Notes under the pieces: generated by a model
What the model saw: the letters and a program-made list of their open reading frames with translations, nothing else
What the model was told of the DNA's origin: nothing
The model's database searches: none
Shown here: in pieces, positions 25,437-34,196 of the stretch
Position numbering within the stretch: position 1 is the stretch's first letter
Layout: the number at the start of each line of letters is the position of its first letter
Made by a program: the position numbers and the translations under genes
Assembly: GCF_014646995.1 (NCBI RefSeq)
Contig: NZ_BMOI01000009.1
Coordinates: forward strand, 1-64,000
Reading direction: 5' to 3'
DNA: 64,000 nt
Origin: Curtobacterium luteum
GTDB lineage: Bacteria; Actinomycetota; Actinomycetes; Actinomycetales; Microbacteriaceae

Positions 25437-25873
25437 GCACCCACGTCCAGCACGGAGAGGCCGACACCGCCGTCGCGGTCGGCACGGTCGTCGCCGAGCG
25501 CGAGGTGCACGTGACCCGCGACTCGCTCGTCCGGTACGCCGGCGCCTCGGGTGACTTCAACCCGATCCACTACCGCGACGACGTCGCCGCTTCGGTGGGG
25601 CTGCCCGGTGTGCTCGCGCACGGCATGCTGACCATGGGCCTCGCCGTCCAGCCGGTCGCCGAGTGGCTCGGCGACCGCGGCTGGGTCGCACGCTACGGTG
25701 TCCGGTTCACCCGTCCCGTCGTCGTCGACCCGCAGGACGGCGCGACCGTCGGCGTGGTGGCCAAGGTCGGCACCGTGGACGACGCGGGCCGTCCGCAGCG
25801 CATCGACCTCACCGTGACCGCCGCCGGGCAGACCGTGCTCGGCAAGGCGCAGGTCACGGTGGCGTTCCGCTGA
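25433..25873 (+). CDS. MaoC family dehydratase, HadB-like catalytic subunit
   Basis: This 146-residue hot-dog protein carries the hydratase-2 motif YAGASGDFNPIHYRDDVA, with its catalytic Asp and His, and GVLAHGMLTMGLAV. Partner of the preceding HadA-like subunit, with which it overlaps by four bases. The pair precedes murB as in other Actinobacteria, where equivalent genes are annotated as (3R)-hydroxyacyl-ACP dehydratase. Exact substrate is not visible. Confidence 0.92.
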   Translation: MSTHVQHGEADTAVAVGTVVAEREVHVTRDSLVRYAGASGDFNPIHYRDDVAASVGLPGVLAHGMLTMGLAVQPVAEWLGDRGWVARYGVRFTRPVVVDPQDGATVGVVAKVGTVDDAGRPQRIDLTVTAAGQTVLGKAQVTVAFR

Positions 25874-25875
25874 CC

Positions 25876-26928
25876 GTGACGGACGCCGTCCTCGCCGACC
25901 TCACGACGCTCCGCGTCGGCGGTCCCGCGAGCACGCTGCTCACCGCTGCGACCACCGACGAGCTCGTCGCGCACGCGCACACCGCCTGGCAGGACGACGA
26001 CTGGCTGGTGGTCGGTGGCGGGAGCAACCTCCTCGTCGCCGACACCGGGTTCGACGGAACGGTCGTGCTCGTCAGGACGCGGGGCGTCGAGGTGGTGCAG
26101 TCGGACTACCCCGGCGAGCACGCCGACGGCGTCACCGTCCGCGTGGCGGCCGGGGAACCGTGGGCCGCGTTCGTCGCGCAGACCGTGGCGAACGGTTGGA
26201 CCGGCCTGGAGGCCCTCAGCGGCATCCCGGGCACCGTCGGTGCCGCCCCCGTGCAGAACATCGGCGCCTACGGGGTCGAGCTGTCCGACGTGCTCACCCG
26301 GATCGAGTTCCTCGACGCGTCGACGGGGGAGCGCGCGTGGGTGCCCGCGGCCGAGCTGGCGCTCGGCTACCGCTCGTCCACGCTGAAGCACGGGCGACGG
26401 GGCGTGGTCCTCACCGTCGAGTTCCGGCTCGGCACCGCGAGCGACGACGGCGTGCCCGTCCGGTACGCGCAGCTCGCCGGCTCGCTCGGCGTCGAGCTCG
26501 GCACGCGGGTGGCGCCGGCGACGGTGCGCGACGAAGTCCTCCGCCTCCGGGCGTCGAAGGGCATGGTGCTCGACGGTGACGACCACGACACGTGGAGCGC
26601 CGGGTCGTTCTTCACGAACCCGATCGTGTCCGCGGCCTTCGCCGAGTCCCTGCCCGCCGACGCGCCGCGCTGGCCCGCCGGCGACGACGTCAAGCTCAGC
26701 GCCGCGTGGCTCATCGAACACGCGGGCGTCCACCGCGGGTACGCGGTCCCCGGGTCGCGCGCCGCGATCTCCTCGAAGCACACCCTCGCGCTGACGAACC
26801 GCGGCGGCGCGACGGCAGCGCAGGTCGCCGAACTGGCGCGGTACGTGCAGGTGACCGTGCTCAACCGCTTCGGCGTCACGCTCGTGCCGGAGCCGGTCGT
26901 GGTGGGCGACCTGCTCGCCGGGGGCTGA
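25876..26928 (+). CDS. murB: UDP-N-acetylenolpyruvoylglucosamine reductase (MurB)
   Basis: This FAD enzyme makes UDP-MurNAc in the cytoplasmic steps of peptidoglycan synthesis. The 350-residue protein shows LTTLRVGGPA at the start, the FAD loop LVVGGGSNLLVADTGF, GLEALSGIPGTVGAAPVQNIGAYG, ALGYRSSTLKHGRRG, and the C-terminal SAGSFFTNPIV with the catalytic Ser, then SAAWLIEHAGVHRGY. I start it at GTG 25876, two bases after the previous stop. Co-transcribed with the MaoC pair. Confidence 0.96.
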   Translation: MTDAVLADLTTLRVGGPASTLLTAATTDELVAHAHTAWQDDDWLVVGGGSNLLVADTGFDGTVVLVRTRGVEVVQSDYPGEHADGVTVRVAAGEPWAAFVAQTVANGWTGLEALSGIPGTVGAAPVQNIGAYGVELSDVLTRIEFLDASTGERAWVPAAELALGYRSSTLKHGRRGVVLTVEFRLGTASDDGVPVRYAQLAGSLGVELGTRVAPATVRDEVLRLRASKGMVLDGDDHDTWSAGSFFTNPIVSAAFAESLPADAPRWPAGDDVKLSAAWLIEHAGVHRGYAVPGSRAAISSKHTLALTNRGGATAAQVAELARYVQVTVLNRFGVTLVPEPVVVGDLLAGG

Positions 26929-27015
26929 CCGTCAGCGCTGACCCTCGTCGCCGGCCGACCTCGAGAGCCGAGCCGTGCCTCCAGGGCGGTGCGCCGGACG
27001 GCGCGGCATCCGCTG

Positions 27016-27057
27016 GACGCAGATCGCGCCCCGTCGTGACGGGGCGCGATCTGCGTC
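27016..27057. terminator. Bidirectional terminator after murB
   Basis: Perfect 19-bp arms (27016-27034, 27039-27057) with a 4-nt loop lie between convergent murB and the aminotransferase gene. Confidence 0.88.
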
Positions 27058-27072
27058 GTGGTGTGCGATCCG

Positions 27073-28314
27073 CTAGCTGAAGAGCTTCGCCAGCCGCGAC
27101 ACGCCCTCGGCGATGTCGTCGTCGCCGAGCGCGTAGGACAGGCGGAGGTAGCCGGAGGGGCCGAAGGCCTCGCCGGGGACGACCGCGACCTCGGCGTGCT
27201 CGAGGATGAGGTCCGCGAGCTCGAGGGTCGTCGTCGGGGTGGAACCGGCCCACTCGCGGCCGAGCAGCGCCGTGACGTCGGGGTAGACGTAGAAGGCACC
27301 CTTCGGCGTCGGCGTGTTGAAGCCCGGGATCGCGTTGAGCCCCTCCACGATGGCGCGGCGGCGTCGATCGAAGGCCTCGCGCATGGCCGTCACGGGCTCC
27401 TGCGGGCCGTCGAGTGCGGCGATCGCGGCGCGCTGCGACACGTTCGAGACGTTGCTCGAGAGGTGGGACTGCAGGTTCGACGCGGCCTTGACCGCGTCCG
27501 CCGGGCCGATGAACCAGCCGACGCGCCAGCCGGTCATCGCGTAGGTCTTCGCGACCCCGTTGACGAGGATCGTCGTGTCCGCGAGGGCAGGGACGGCCTC
27601 GAGGACGCCGGTGAACCGGACGCCGTCGTAGACGAGGTCCTGGTAGATCTCGTCGCTGATGACCCAGATGCCGTGCTCGAGCGCCCACTCGCCGATGGCC
27701 TTCGTCTGCTCGGCGGAGTACACCGACCCGGTCGGGTTCGAGGGCGAGCAGAAGAGCAGGGCCTTCGTCTTCGGGGTGCGCGCTGCCTCGAGCTGCTCGA
27801 CGGTGACGAGGTAGTCCTGGTCGCTGCCGGCGAAGACCTCGACCGGGACGCCGCCCGCGAGCCGGATGGCCTCGGGGTAGGTGGTCCAGTACGGGGCGGG
27901 CAGCAGGACCTCGTCGCCGTCGTCGACGATCGTCTGGAAAGCCTGGTAGACCGCCTGCTTCCCACCGTTGGTGATGATGACCTGCGACGGGTCGACCGAC
28001 ACGCCCGACTCGCGCGCCGTCTTCTCGGCGACGGCCTGCTTCAGCTCGGGGAGCCCGGTGGCGGGCGTGTAGCGGTGGTTCTTCGGGTCCTGCGCGGCGG
28101 CGACGGCGGCGTCGACGACGTGCTGCGGCGTGGCGAAGTCGGGCTCGCCCGCGGCGAACGAGATGACGGGTCGACCCGCGGCCTTGAGCGCCTTGGCCTT
28201 CGCGTCGACCTTGAGCGTGGCCGACTCGGCGATGGCCGCGATGCGGGACGCGATGCGCTGCTGCGGGGCGGCGGGGTTGGCGGTGGACTCGGGGCCTTCG
28301 GCTGCGGTGCTCAC
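27073..28314 (-). CDS. PLP-dependent aminotransferase (aspartate aminotransferase type)
   Basis: This class-I aminotransferase of 413 residues has [61 protein letters not shown], the PLP lysine in [16 protein letters not shown] (about K256), and the carboxylate-binding Arg in [13 protein letters not shown]. It is the aspartate/prephenate aminotransferase that often sits next to secE-nusG in Actinobacteria. A GTG start has TAGGCT six bases upstream. Confidence 0.93.
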   Translation of the reverse strand: MSTAAEGPESTANPAAPQQRIASRIAAIAESATLKVDAKAKALKAAGRPVISFAAGEPDFATPQHVVDAAVAAAQDPKNHRYTPATGLPELKQAVAEKTARESGVSVDPSQVIITNGGKQAVYQAFQTIVDDGDEVLLPAPYWTTYPEAIRLAGGVPVEVFAGSDQDYLVTVEQLEAARTPKTKALLFCSPSNPTGSVYSAEQTKAIGEWALEHGIWVISDEIYQDLVYDGVRFTGVLEAVPALADTTILVNGVAKTYAMTGWRVGWFIGPADAVKAASNLQSHLSSNVSNVSQRAAIAALDGPQEPVTAMREAFDRRRRAIVEGLNAIPGFNTPTPKGAFYVYPDVTALLGREWAGSTPTTTLELADLILEHAEVAVVPGEAFGPSGYLRLSYALGDDDIAEGVSRLAKLFS

Positions 28315-28320
28315 ACCCCG

Positions 28321-28326
28321 AGCCTA
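28321..28326 (-). promoter_or_regulatory. -10 box of the aminotransferase gene, leaderless start
   Basis: TAGGCT on the minus strand, six bases, then GTG at 28314. Confidence 0.7.
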
Positions 28327-28357
28327 CCGGGGCGGCACGCCGGGGGCGGCGGTCAAG

Positions 28358-28387
28358 TGGACACCGTGTGACGGACTCCCGTACACT
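28358..28387 (+). promoter_or_regulatory. Promoter of tRNA-Trp-secE
   Basis: -35 TGGACA (28358-28363), 18 bp, -10 TACACT (28382-28387). This is a good housekeeping sigma promoter 39 bp upstream of the tRNA. Confidence 0.75.
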
Positions 28388-28426
28388 CGACCACCGGAAC
28401 GCGGAACGGTGACGAACCGTGTTCGA

Positions 28427-28499
28427 AGGGCGGTGGCTCAATTGGTAGAGCAGCGGTCTCCAAAACCGCAGGTTGCAGGTTCGAGTCCTGTCCGCCCTG
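28427..28499 (+). tRNA. tRNA-Trp (anticodon CCA)
   Basis: Acceptor AGGGCGG/CCGCCCT, anticodon loop CTCCAAA, T-loop TTCGAGT, discriminator G. It lies 20 bp before secE, the standard actinobacterial order, and is probably processed from a common transcript. Confidence 0.96.
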
Positions 28500-28519
28500 C
28501 ACATCTGGAAGGGTAGAAG

Positions 28520-28798
28520 TTGGCGAGCAAAGACGTGGAAGCGACGGCGGACGACGTCGTCGCCAAGGCGAAGCAGGACCGCGCATCGCGTCGCGGGCCG
28601 TTCGCTGCCATCGTGCTGTTCATCCGGCAGGTCATGGGCGAACTCCGCAAGGTGGTCACGCCGACCCGCAAGGAGCTCTTCAGCTACACCGGTGTCGTCC
28701 TCGTCTTCGTGATCGTGATGATGATCCTGGTCTCGGTCCTCGACTTCGTGTTCGGGCTCGGCGTCGGTTACGTCTTCGGCAACGGGCCGACCGCCTGA
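28520..28798 (+). CDS. secE: Preprotein translocase subunit SecE
   Basis: This 92-residue subunit of the SecYEG channel has a charged N-terminal region of about 30 residues, the amphipathic FIRQVMGELRKVVTPTRKEL with the conserved Val-x-x-Pro segment, and one transmembrane helix (about 55-80). The TTG start is preceded by GGAAGGG. It lies between tRNA-Trp and nusG. Confidence 0.95.
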   Translation: MASKDVEATADDVVAKAKQDRASRRGPFAAIVLFIRQVMGELRKVVTPTRKELFSYTGVVLVFVIVMMILVSVLDFVFGLGVGYVFGNGPTA

Positions 28799-28873
28799 AC
28801 CGGTCCGTCCGACCGCCGGCCGGGCTGATCGCTCGCCGACCCGATCCGCACCACCGAACGGAAAGAACCGACA

Positions 28874-29911
28874 TTGTCTGACAACTCCCGCGACGACATC
28901 GACCTCGCGACGGCTGCCGAGCAGTCCTCCGAGGTCGAGGAGAACCAGGAAGGCGACGTCGAGACCGGCGAACTGCTCTCGGCCGAGTCCTCCGAGGAGC
29001 GTGCGATCTCCGTGGAGGACGCCGACGACGAGTCCCTCGGCCTGAGCGACGAGCCGGACGACGGCACCGTCGACGCGGGCATCGACGAGGCGCTCACCGC
29101 CCTGCAGGAGTCGCGTGACCCCGAGGCCGACGCGGTCGTCGACGACGCCCTCGAGATCGACTCCGCCGACGAGGCGGAGGCCGCTGTCGAGGCCGTCGAG
29201 GACGAGGAAGAAGTCGAGCTGGAGTCCGAGACCGCCGAGCAGGCGAACGAGACGCTGGCCGCCGACGAGGCCCTCGACGACGAGCCCGCCGAGGTCGACC
29301 CGTACGAGGCGTTCAAGGCCGAGCTGCGGATGAAGCCGGGCAAGTGGTACGTCATCCACTCCTACGCGGGCTTCGAGCGTCGCGTGAAGTCGAACATCGA
29401 GAACCGCATGGTGTCGATGTCGATGGAGGACTACATCTACCAGGTCGAGGTCCCGATGGAGGACGTCGTCGAGATCAAGAACGGGCAGCGCAAGCTGGTC
29501 ACCCGCGTCCGGATCCCCTCGTACGTGCTCGTCCGCATGGACCTCAACGAGGACTCGTGGTCCGTCGTCCGCCACACCCCGGGCGTCACCGGCTTCGTGG
29601 GCAACGCGCACAACCCGACCCCGCTCCGCTTCGACGAGGCCTTCGGCATGCTGAAGTCGCTCGTCCAGGTCGCCGAGGCCGCTCCGGCCAAGGGCGGCGC
29701 GAAGTCCGGCGGTGCCGCACAGGCGCAGCCGCAGGCCGAGGTCGACTTCGAGATCGGCGAGACGATCACCATCAAGGAAGGCTCGTTCGCGGGCCTGCCC
29801 GGTTCGATCTCCGAGATCAAGCCGGAGAGCGGCAAGCTCACCGTCCTCGTCTCGCTGTTCGAGCGCGAGACCCCGGTCGAGCTCAGCTTCGACCAGGTCA
29901 CCAAGCTGTAG
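28874..29911 (+). CDS. nusG: Transcription termination/antitermination factor NusG
   Basis: This 345-residue protein is long for NusG because of an acidic N-terminal extension of about 145 residues (Asp/Glu-rich), which is common in Actinobacteria. The NGN domain begins at KPGKWYVIHSYAGFERRVKS and includes RIPSYVLVRMDLNEDSW and TPGVTGFVGN. A Gly/Ala/Gln linker follows, then the KOW domain with IKEGSFAGLPGSISEI. TTG start at 28874. It binds RNA polymerase and couples to the ribosome, consistent with its position before rplK-rplA. Confidence 0.96.
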   Translation: MSDNSRDDIDLATAAEQSSEVEENQEGDVETGELLSAESSEERAISVEDADDESLGLSDEPDDGTVDAGIDEALTALQESRDPEADAVVDDALEIDSADEAEAAVEAVEDEEEVELESETAEQANETLAADEALDDEPAEVDPYEAFKAELRMKPGKWYVIHSYAGFERRVKSNIENRMVSMSMEDYIYQVEVPMEDVVEIKNGQRKLVTRVRIPSYVLVRMDLNEDSWSVVRHTPGVTGFVGNAHNPTPLRFDEAFGMLKSLVQVAEAAPAKGGAKSGGAAQAQPQAEVDFEIGETITIKEGSFAGLPGSISEIKPESGKLTVLVSLFERETPVELSFDQVTKL

Positions 29912-30032
29912 TAAGCTACCCAGGTTTGGCCCCGCACGCTGAGCGTGTGGGGCTTCACCGCGGTCCGGAACGGCCGGGCCCGCGGGAGAGTGCACGGATC
30001 CCCGTGCGTTCGATTCCAGGAGGAAACAAGTC
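29912..30032 (+). promoter_or_regulatory. rplK leader with promoter and hairpins
   Basis: TAAGCT (29912-29917) directly after the nusG stop could start rplK mRNA. The leader then holds an 11-bp hairpin with one mismatch (29929-29953, possibly the nusG terminator), a 6-bp hairpin (29992-30007) and an AGGAGG box before the rplK ATG. Ribosomal proteins often autoregulate this operon, but I cannot identify an L1 site. Confidence 0.5.
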
Positions 30033-30464
30033 ATGGCACCGAAGAAGAAGGTCACGGGCCTGATCAAGCTGCAGATCAACGCGGGCGCCGCCAACCCGGC
30101 CCCGCCGATCGGTCCTGCGCTCGGTCAGCACGGCGTGAACATCATGGAGTTCTGCAAGGCGTACAACGCCGCGACCGAGTCGCAGCGCGGCAACGTCGTC
30201 CCGGTCGAGATCACCGTCTACGAGGACCGTTCGTTCACGTTCATCCTCAAGACCCCGCCGGCCGCCGAGCTCATCAAGAAGGCTGCGGGTGTGCAGAAGG
30301 GGTCGTCGACCCCGCACACGGTCAAGGTCGCCAAGATCTCGATGGACCAGGTCCGTCAGATCGCCGAGACCAAGCAGGCCGACCTGAACGCCAACGACAT
30401 CGAGCAGGCCGCGAAGATCATCGCCGGCACCGCGCGCTCGATGGGCATCACGGTCGAAGCCTGA
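30033..30464 (+). CDS. rplK: 50S ribosomal protein L11
   Basis: The 143-residue full-length protein begins [20 protein letters not shown] and contains [20 protein letters not shown], the conserved N-terminal ligand region of L11. The C-terminal rRNA-binding domain ends with [18 protein letters not shown] start with a strong ribosome-binding site. Confidence 0.98.
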   Translation: MAPKKKVTGLIKLQINAGAANPAPPIGPALGQHGVNIMEFCKAYNAATESQRGNVVPVEITVYEDRSFTFILKTPPAAELIKKAAGVQKGSSTPHTVKVAKISMDQVRQIAETKQADLNANDIEQAAKIIAGTARSMGITVEA

Positions 30465-30539
30465 TCCACACCCCCTACACCCTTCCGTGGGAGAGCCTCG
30501 CCGGCTCGTCAACCACGTAGCTTCCGCGAGGAGAACACC

Positions 30540-31229
30540 ATGGCGAAGAAGTCCAAGGCCTACCAGGCCGCGGCCGCGAAGATCGAGGCCGACAAGTTCT
30601 ACACCCCGACCGAGGCAGTCGCCCTCGCGAAGGAGACCGGCTCGGCGAAGACCGACTCCACCGTCGAGGTCGCGCTGAAGCTCGGCGTCGACCCGCGCAA
30701 GGCGGACCAGATGGTCCGCGGCACGGTCATCCTGCCGCACGGCACGGGCAAGACCGCCCGCGTCATCGTGTTCGCGGTGGGCGCTGCCGCCGAGGCCGCG
30801 ATCGCCGCCGGTGCCGACGAGGTCGGTGGCGACGAGCTCATCCAGAAGGTCGCCGACGGCTACACCGCCTTCGACTCGGCCGTCGCGACCCCGGACCTCA
30901 TGGGCAAGGTCGGTCGTCTGGGCAAGGTGCTCGGCCCGCGTGGCCTCATGCCGAACCCGAAGACCGGCACGGTGACCCCGAACGTGGCGCAGGCCGTCAA
31001 CGACATCAAGGGCGGCAAGATCGAGTTCCGCGTCGACAAGCACGCCAACGTGCACTTCGTCGTGGGCAAGGCCTCGTTCACGCCGGAGCAGCTCGACGAG
31101 AACATCTCGGCCGCGCTCGAGGAGATCGTCCGCCTCAAGCCGAGCTCGTCGAAGGGCCGCTACATCACGAAGGGGTCCGTCGCGACCACCTTCGGCCCCG
31201 GCATCCCGCTGGACGTCAACAGCATCTGA
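30540..31229 (+). CDS. rplA: 50S ribosomal protein L1
   Basis: The 229-residue full-length protein has [20 protein letters not shown], the signature [20 protein letters not shown] and [11 protein letters not shown] at the end. GAGGAG lies seven bases before the ATG. It is separated from rplK by 75 bp with no clear promoter, and its end is followed by a strong terminator. Confidence 0.98.
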   Translation: MAKKSKAYQAAAAKIEADKFYTPTEAVALAKETGSAKTDSTVEVALKLGVDPRKADQMVRGTVILPHGTGKTARVIVFAVGAAAEAAIAAGADEVGGDELIQKVADGYTAFDSAVATPDLMGKVGRLGKVLGPRGLMPNPKTGTVTPNVAQAVNDIKGGKIEFRVDKHANVHFVVGKASFTPEQLDENISAALEEIVRLKPSSSKGRYITKGSVATTFGPGIPLDVNSI

Positions 31230-31250
31230 TCCGAGTCGTCAGGCTCGAAC

Positions 31251-31286
31251 GAGGAGACCCGCACCGGCAACGGTGCGGGTCTCCTC
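31251..31286 (+). terminator. Terminator after rplA
   Basis: A perfect 16-bp stem with a GCAA tetraloop. Confidence 0.9.
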
Positions 31287-31308
31287 GTCGTCCGGGCTCC
31301 TGTCCCGA

Positions 31309-31314
31309 TAGCGT
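31309..31314 (+). promoter_or_regulatory. -10 box of the Pr6Pr gene, leaderless start
   Basis: TAGCGT, six bases, then GTG at 31321. Confidence 0.65.
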
Positions 31315-31320
31315 GGCCGC

Positions 31321-31929
31321 GTGCGCACCCTCGTGAACGCCCTGCGGCTCGTCGCCGTGATCGCCGTCGCGGCCGCGATCCTGGCCCAATGGCTCGTGAG
31401 CTCGAAGCTCCCGAGCTACAACTTCTTCAACTACTTCGGCTACTTCACGAACCAGTCGAACATCTTCATCGCACTGGCGTTCGCGATCACCCTGGTGACC
31501 GCCGCCCGGCGGAAGCAGGGAGCGCTCGGCACGAGCATCTTCCGCGGTGCGTCGACCGTCTACATCGCGACGACCGGGATCGTCTACAACACGCTGCTCG
31601 TCAGCATCGACGTGCAGTCGTCGGTGCCGTGGTCGAACGACGTGCTGCACAAGGTCATGCCCGTGTACGCGGTGCTCGACTGGCTGCTGTTCTCCGACCG
31701 GTCGCGCCTGCTCCTCCGGCACGTGTGGCTGTTCCTGATCTACCCGGCCGTCTGGCTCGTCGTCATCCTGATCCGCGGCGCGACCGACGGGTGGGTGCCG
31801 TACCCGTTCCTCGACCCGTCGCTCGGGTACGGCGTCGTGGCGCTCTACTGCCTGGGGATCGCCGTCTTCATCGCGCTCATGGGCGTGCTCGTCGTCGGGA
31901 TGAGCCGACTCCGGATCGTGCGGGTCTAG
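31321..31929 (+). CDS. Pr6Pr family membrane protein
   Basis: This 202-residue protein has about six transmembrane helices. FFNYFGYFTNQSNIFIALAF and MPVYAVLDWLLFSDRSRLLLRH, followed by IYPAVWLVVILIRGATDGWVPYPFLD, are characteristic of the Pr6Pr family. Function is unknown. Its last four bases overlap the end of the convergent YqaJ-like gene. Confidence 0.85.
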   Translation: MRTLVNALRLVAVIAVAAAILAQWLVSSKLPSYNFFNYFGYFTNQSNIFIALAFAITLVTAARRKQGALGTSIFRGASTVYIATTGIVYNTLLVSIDVQSSVPWSNDVLHKVMPVYAVLDWLLFSDRSRLLLRHVWLFLIYPAVWLVVILIRGATDGWVPYPFLDPSLGYGVVALYCLGIAVFIALMGVLVVGMSRLRIVRV

Positions 31930-32732
31930 AGCCGGTCGCGGCGGAGGGTGTCGAGCACCCGGTCGGCGAGGTCGATGAGCACCCGGATCTGGTCGTCGTC
32001 GCGGTCCACCCACCGGCACTCCGGCTCGTCGTGCGCGGGGACGAAGTCGTCGTGGCGCTCCCAGACGAACAGGGTGCGGTCGGCGCCGAGGACGTACTGC
32101 TGCCACCAGATCTGCCGCAGGTAGTGGCGCGGGATGCTCCGCCACGCCTTCGCGGTCGTCTTGATCTCGGCGAGCACGAGCCGGCCGTCGCCGTCGTGGC
32201 CGACGCCGTCCGGGGTGGCGAGGTGGGCACGGTTCGCCGCGGCGTGGAAGAGGTGGGCGGAGGGCTCGATGCCGTGGGTGGCGGCGACCCAGGCGGCGAT
32301 GACGGGCTCGCGTTCCTTGCCGTGCTCCGTGTAGACGTTGCCGGAGAACCGTGAGCCGTAGCGCTTGTCCGCGACGACCGCGTGGACGGCGCGCAGCGAG
32401 GCGAGCCGTGCGACGTCGGTGGCGGTGATGCCCATCGCGCGGGCACGGAGCCACGCGACGCGGTCCGAGGAGTGGGCGACGATGCGCTCGGTGTGTCCGC
32501 GGAGGACCGTGAACGTGTCGTGCCGGGCTGTACCCGGGCCGGAACCGGACGCGGTGCCGGAACCGGACGCCGAGCCTGAACCGGACGCGGTGCCGGAGCC
32601 GGACGCCGTCCGGGAGGACGACGCGGTGCCGGAGCCGACCGTGCGCGCGACCGGAGCCGACCCGCCGGGCGCGGGACGTTCCTCCAGACCGGGGTCCAGG
32701 TCGCCCCACAGGGTGGGCTGCACGATCGTCAC
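31926..32732 (-). CDS. YqaJ-like (lambda-exonuclease fold) nuclease domain protein
   Basis: The 268-residue protein resembles phage YqaJ recombinase nucleases. The domain starts at HSSDRVAWLRARAMGITATDV, includes YTEHGKEREPVIAAWVA, and has the catalytic D-x(n)-E-x-K pattern in ATPDGVGHDGDGRLVLAEIKTT, followed by HYLRQIWWQQYVLGAD. The first 70 residues are a Gly/Ser/Thr-rich repetitive linker encoded by degenerate 12-18 bp repeats near 32.54-32.64 kb. There are no phage neighbours (no RecT, no single-strand-binding protein), so the role is unclear. ATG start at 32732. Confidence 0.8.
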   Translation of the reverse strand: MTIVQPTLWGDLDPGLEERPAPGGSAPVARTVGSGTASSSRTASGSGTASGSGSASGSGTASGSGPGTARHDTFTVLRGHTERIVAHSSDRVAWLRARAMGITATDVARLASLRAVHAVVADKRYGSRFSGNVYTEHGKEREPVIAAWVAATHGIEPSAHLFHAAANRAHLATPDGVGHDGDGRLVLAEIKTTAKAWRSIPRHYLRQIWWQQYVLGADRTLFVWERHDDFVPAHDEPECRWVDRDDDQIRVLIDLADRVLDTLRRDRL

Positions 32733-32778
32733 CCGACGATTCTCACCCCCGGTACCGACGGAGCGGAAACCGACGCGC

Positions 32779-32853
32779 GGTCAGGACACCAGCGGTCAGG
32801 ACACCAGTGGTCAGGACACCAGTGGTCAGGACACCAGCGGTCGGGACGCGAGC
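32779..32853. repeat. 15-bp tandem array (5 units) over the ROK stop codon
   Basis: Five 15-bp units, four nearly identical (GGTCAGGACACCAG plus C or T) and one degenerate. The ROK gene's TGA (complement 32826-32828) lies in the fourth unit; the fifth is coding. Units one to three repeat the stop codon downstream. Confidence 0.93.
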
Positions 32854-34052
32854 GCCCGTCCCTCGGCGAACGCGACGAGCTCGTCGACGCCCGCGGGGGA
32901 GAGCGCGTAGCCGATGGCCAGTGCCGCGGCCCCGTGGAGGGCCGCGTGGGCGCCGGCGCGTGACTGCGCGATGACGAGGTGCTCCGTGGCGAGCGGCATC
33001 GAGCGGGAGTACACGACCTCGCGGACGCCGGCGAGGAGGTGCTCGCCGGCTCGGGTGACCGAGCCACCGAGCACGATCACCGACGGGTTCATCAGCGACA
33101 CGCACGTCGCCAACACCTCGCCGATGTCCCGGCCGGCCTGTCGGACCGCCGCGATGGCGTCGAGGTCGGCCCGGGCGACGAGGTCGACGACGTCGCCGCT
33201 CGTGTGCGCGTCCCGGCCCTTCGCCCGGAGCGCCCGCGCGATCGCCGGACCGGAGGCGACGGCCTCGAGGCAGCCGGTGTTCCCGCAGTGGCAGGGGATG
33301 TCCTCGGCGCGGCTCACCCGGACGTGCCCGATGTCGCCGGCCGTGCCCTGGGCGCCGCGCTGCAGGACGCCGTCCGAGACGATGCCCGAGCCGATGCCGG
33401 TGGCCACCTTGACGAAGAGCAGGTGGTCGACGTCGGTCCACCCGCGTTGCCGTTCACCGAGGGCGGCGATGTTCACGTCGTTGTCGAGCAGGACGTGGGC
33501 GGCGACGTGCTCCCGCAGCCAGCCGGGCACGTCGAAGCCGTCCCAGCCGGGCATGATCGGCGGGTTCGCCGGACGCCCGGTGGAGAACTCGACCGGGCCG
33601 GGCACGCCGATCCCGATCGCGATGACGTCGTCGCGGGCGCGGTCGACCTCGTCGAGGAGCTCGTCGATGACCGACACGAGCCAGGAGAGCGTCGGGACGG
33701 GCCCGGCGGCGATGTCGATCAGGGCCTCCCGGGTCGCCAGCGGAGCCCCCGTGAGGTCGGTGACCGCCACCCGGCCGTGCGACGCTCCGAGGTCGGCGGC
33801 GACCACGAGCCGGGCTCGCGGCACGAGGGCCACCTGGGCGGGCGGCCGCCCACCGGTCGAGGCCGCGGTCTGCACCGGGCCGACGAGTCCGACCTCGATG
33901 AGGGCGTCCAGGCGCACGCCGATCGTCGAGCGTGCGAGTCCCGTCAGGGCGGCGAGTTCGGCCCGGGTCCGCGGCACGCCGTCGCGGAGGATCTGGAAGA
34001 GCTCGCTCGTCCCGACCGGCGGCGACGCTGCCGTCCGTGTCAAGTCGACCAT
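32826..34052 (-). CDS. ROK family transcriptional regulator
   Basis: This 408-residue NagC/XylR-type repressor has an N-terminal winged helix (TRAELAALTGLARSTIGVRLDAL at about 30-55) and a ROK sugar-kinase-like domain with VVAADLGASHGRVAVTDL, IGIGVPGPVEF, VLLDNDVNIAALGE and the zinc site GHVRVSRAEDIPCHCGNTGCLEAV. I take the ATG at 34052; an upstream TTG at 34088 is less likely. Divergent from the sugar operon, whose promoter carries a candidate operator, so this is the likely operon regulator. Its 3' end lies in a tandem array. Confidence 0.93.
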   Translation of the reverse strand: MVDLTRTAASPPVGTSELFQILRDGVPRTRAELAALTGLARSTIGVRLDALIEVGLVGPVQTAASTGGRPPAQVALVPRARLVVAADLGASHGRVAVTDLTGAPLATREALIDIAAGPVPTLSWLVSVIDELLDEVDRARDDVIAIGIGVPGPVEFSTGRPANPPIMPGWDGFDVPGWLREHVAAHVLLDNDVNIAALGERQRGWTDVDHLLFVKVATGIGSGIVSDGVLQRGAQGTAGDIGHVRVSRAEDIPCHCGNTGCLEAVASGPAIARALRAKGRDAHTSGDVVDLVARADLDAIAAVRQAGRDIGEVLATCVSLMNPSVIVLGGSVTRAGEHLLAGVREVVYSRSMPLATEHLVIAQSRAGAHAALHGAAALAIGYALSPAGVDELVAFAEGRALASRPLVS

Positions 34053-34112
34053 GCGGCGAGTAGAGCACACATCGAACAGGACGCGCAACGAAGTCCGTCG
34101 AAGTCAACGCAA

Positions 34113-34148
34113 CTTCTGCTTGACCGTCGACAGAAGCGGTCATAGTGT
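34113..34148 (+). promoter_or_regulatory. Promoter and candidate operator of the sugar operon
   Basis: -35 TTGACC (34120-34125), 17 bp, -10 TAGTGT (34143-34148). CTTCTG (34113-34118) and CAGAAG (34131-34136) form an inverted repeat spanning the -35 box, a natural repressor site for the divergent ROK protein. Confidence 0.7.
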
Positions 34149-34196
34149 GACGATCGGTCAGTGACGACCGCACCATCTCGACGAGGAGACCTCCTG

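Noticed and set aside
26876-30094. A 1072-codon open frame on the minus strand
   Set aside because: Antisense to nusG and secE and out of frame with the aminotransferase; all real genes there have clear motifs.
31926-32732. Prophage remnant because of the YqaJ domain
   Set aside because: No other phage-like gene in the window and neighbours are core genes.
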